A stretch of DNA of 33,229 nt from Acidimicrobiia bacterium (lineage in GTDB: Bacteria; Actinomycetota; Acidimicrobiia; IMCC26256; PALSA-610). The position numbers and the translations under genes are program-made. The stretch lies in contig DATBAK010000080.1 of NCBI GenBank assembly GCA_036271555.1, positions 1 through 33,229 of the forward strand. Reading direction: 5' to 3'. Of this stretch, positions 32,984 through 33,229 are shown in pieces. How positions within the stretch are numbered: position 1 is the first letter of the stretch; each line of letters starts with the position of its first letter. The notes under the pieces are model-generated. The model saw only the letters and a program-made list of their open reading frames with translations, was not told where the DNA came from and made no database searches.

Positions 32984-33229
32984 TGCGTCATGACCAACGG
33001 CAACGCGTTCTCGTGCTTCGACACCACGTGGATGCAGTGGATGTCGAGCCGGTCGATCGTCGTCGTGAACTGCGGCCGCGCGTTCAGGCGCGTCTCGCAG
33101 CGGCGCCAGTCGTATTCCGACGTCCAGTAGCGCGCGAGCTCGCGGATCGCCGCGAGTTGCACGCCCTGCGAACGGTCGGCGACGAGCTCGCGGGTCGGCC
33201 AGCGCGTTGCCTCGACGCGGCGGCGCAGC
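32977..33229 (-). pseudogene. Epoxide hydrolase N-terminal fragment (5' end outside window)
   Basis: The minus-strand frame is open from the right edge: RRRVEATRWPTRELVADRSQG, then ARYWTSEYDWRRCETRLNA, PQFTTTIDRLDIHCIHV and NALPLVMTHG. This is the EHN domain of microsomal-type epoxide hydrolases, leading into the oxyanion-loop motif HGWPGS. The frame stops with TGA at 32977-32979 exactly where Trp-Pro-Gly should come, so the alpha/beta-hydrolase core with its Asp nucleophile and His is absent. Beyond that point the sequence is recombinase. The start codon is beyond the window. Confidence 0.88.

Overview
The window is a very GC-rich, densely coding stretch of a Gram-positive-type bacterial chromosome. 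I infer a high-GC actinobacterium, possibly in or near the Acidimicrobiia. The reasons are the gene order uvrC-rapZ-yvcK-gap-pgk-tpiA-secG, a RapZ P-loop ending in Arg-Ser rather than Lys-Ser, frequent GTG/TTG starts with 4-base stop/start overlaps, and a tRNA-Leu without an encoded CCA. The class is inference; no rRNA is present. No stretch longer than about 300 bases lacks a gene.

Region 1 (1-17806) is a cell-surface glycan locus. On the left, on the plus strand, are a methyltransferase cut by the window edge, a polytopic GT-C-like membrane protein, a polyprenyl-phosphate sugar-1-phosphate transferase, and two tandem family-2 glycosyltransferases, the second of which looks catalytically degenerate. 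A Wzx-type flippase lies on the minus strand. A capsule-type glycosyltransferase, a fused PseG-PseH protein and PseI follow on the plus strand. These converge on a minus-strand operon: nadA, pseB, pseC, a class III aminotransferase, a Gfo/Idh/MocA oxidoreductase and an SpsF-type cytidylyltransferase. PseB, PseC, PseH, PseG, PseI and SpsF account for every step from UDP-GlcNAc to a CMP-activated pseudaminic-acid-like nonulosonic acid. The additional aminotransferase and oxidoreductase suggest a modified sugar or an extra branch. Phosphoglycosyltransferase, glycosyltransferases and flippase could build and export a glycan carrying it.

Region 2 (17807-25291) is housekeeping: quinolinate synthase (nadA) diverges from uvrC, followed by rapZ, yvcK, gap, pgk, tpiA and secG. 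whiA, commonly found after yvcK in Gram-positives, is not there. A perfect 19-bp inverted repeat lies just upstream of uvrC.

Region 3 (25387-31587) is a complete family-5 (Opp/Dpp-type) ABC importer: lipoprotein, two permeases and two ATPases. A strong stem-loop separates the binding-protein gene from the permeases, and a translationally coupled DksA/TraR-type zinc-finger gene closes the run. An SRPBCC-fold protein follows.

Region 4 (32089-33229) is a tRNA-Leu(GAG) with its own promoter. The 3' half of the tRNA is read antisense as the C-terminus of a large serine recombinase that has lost its catalytic domain. The recombinase remnant is joined abruptly to the N-terminal part of an epoxide hydrolase gene, a scar of integration and deletion (or, less likely, an assembly join).
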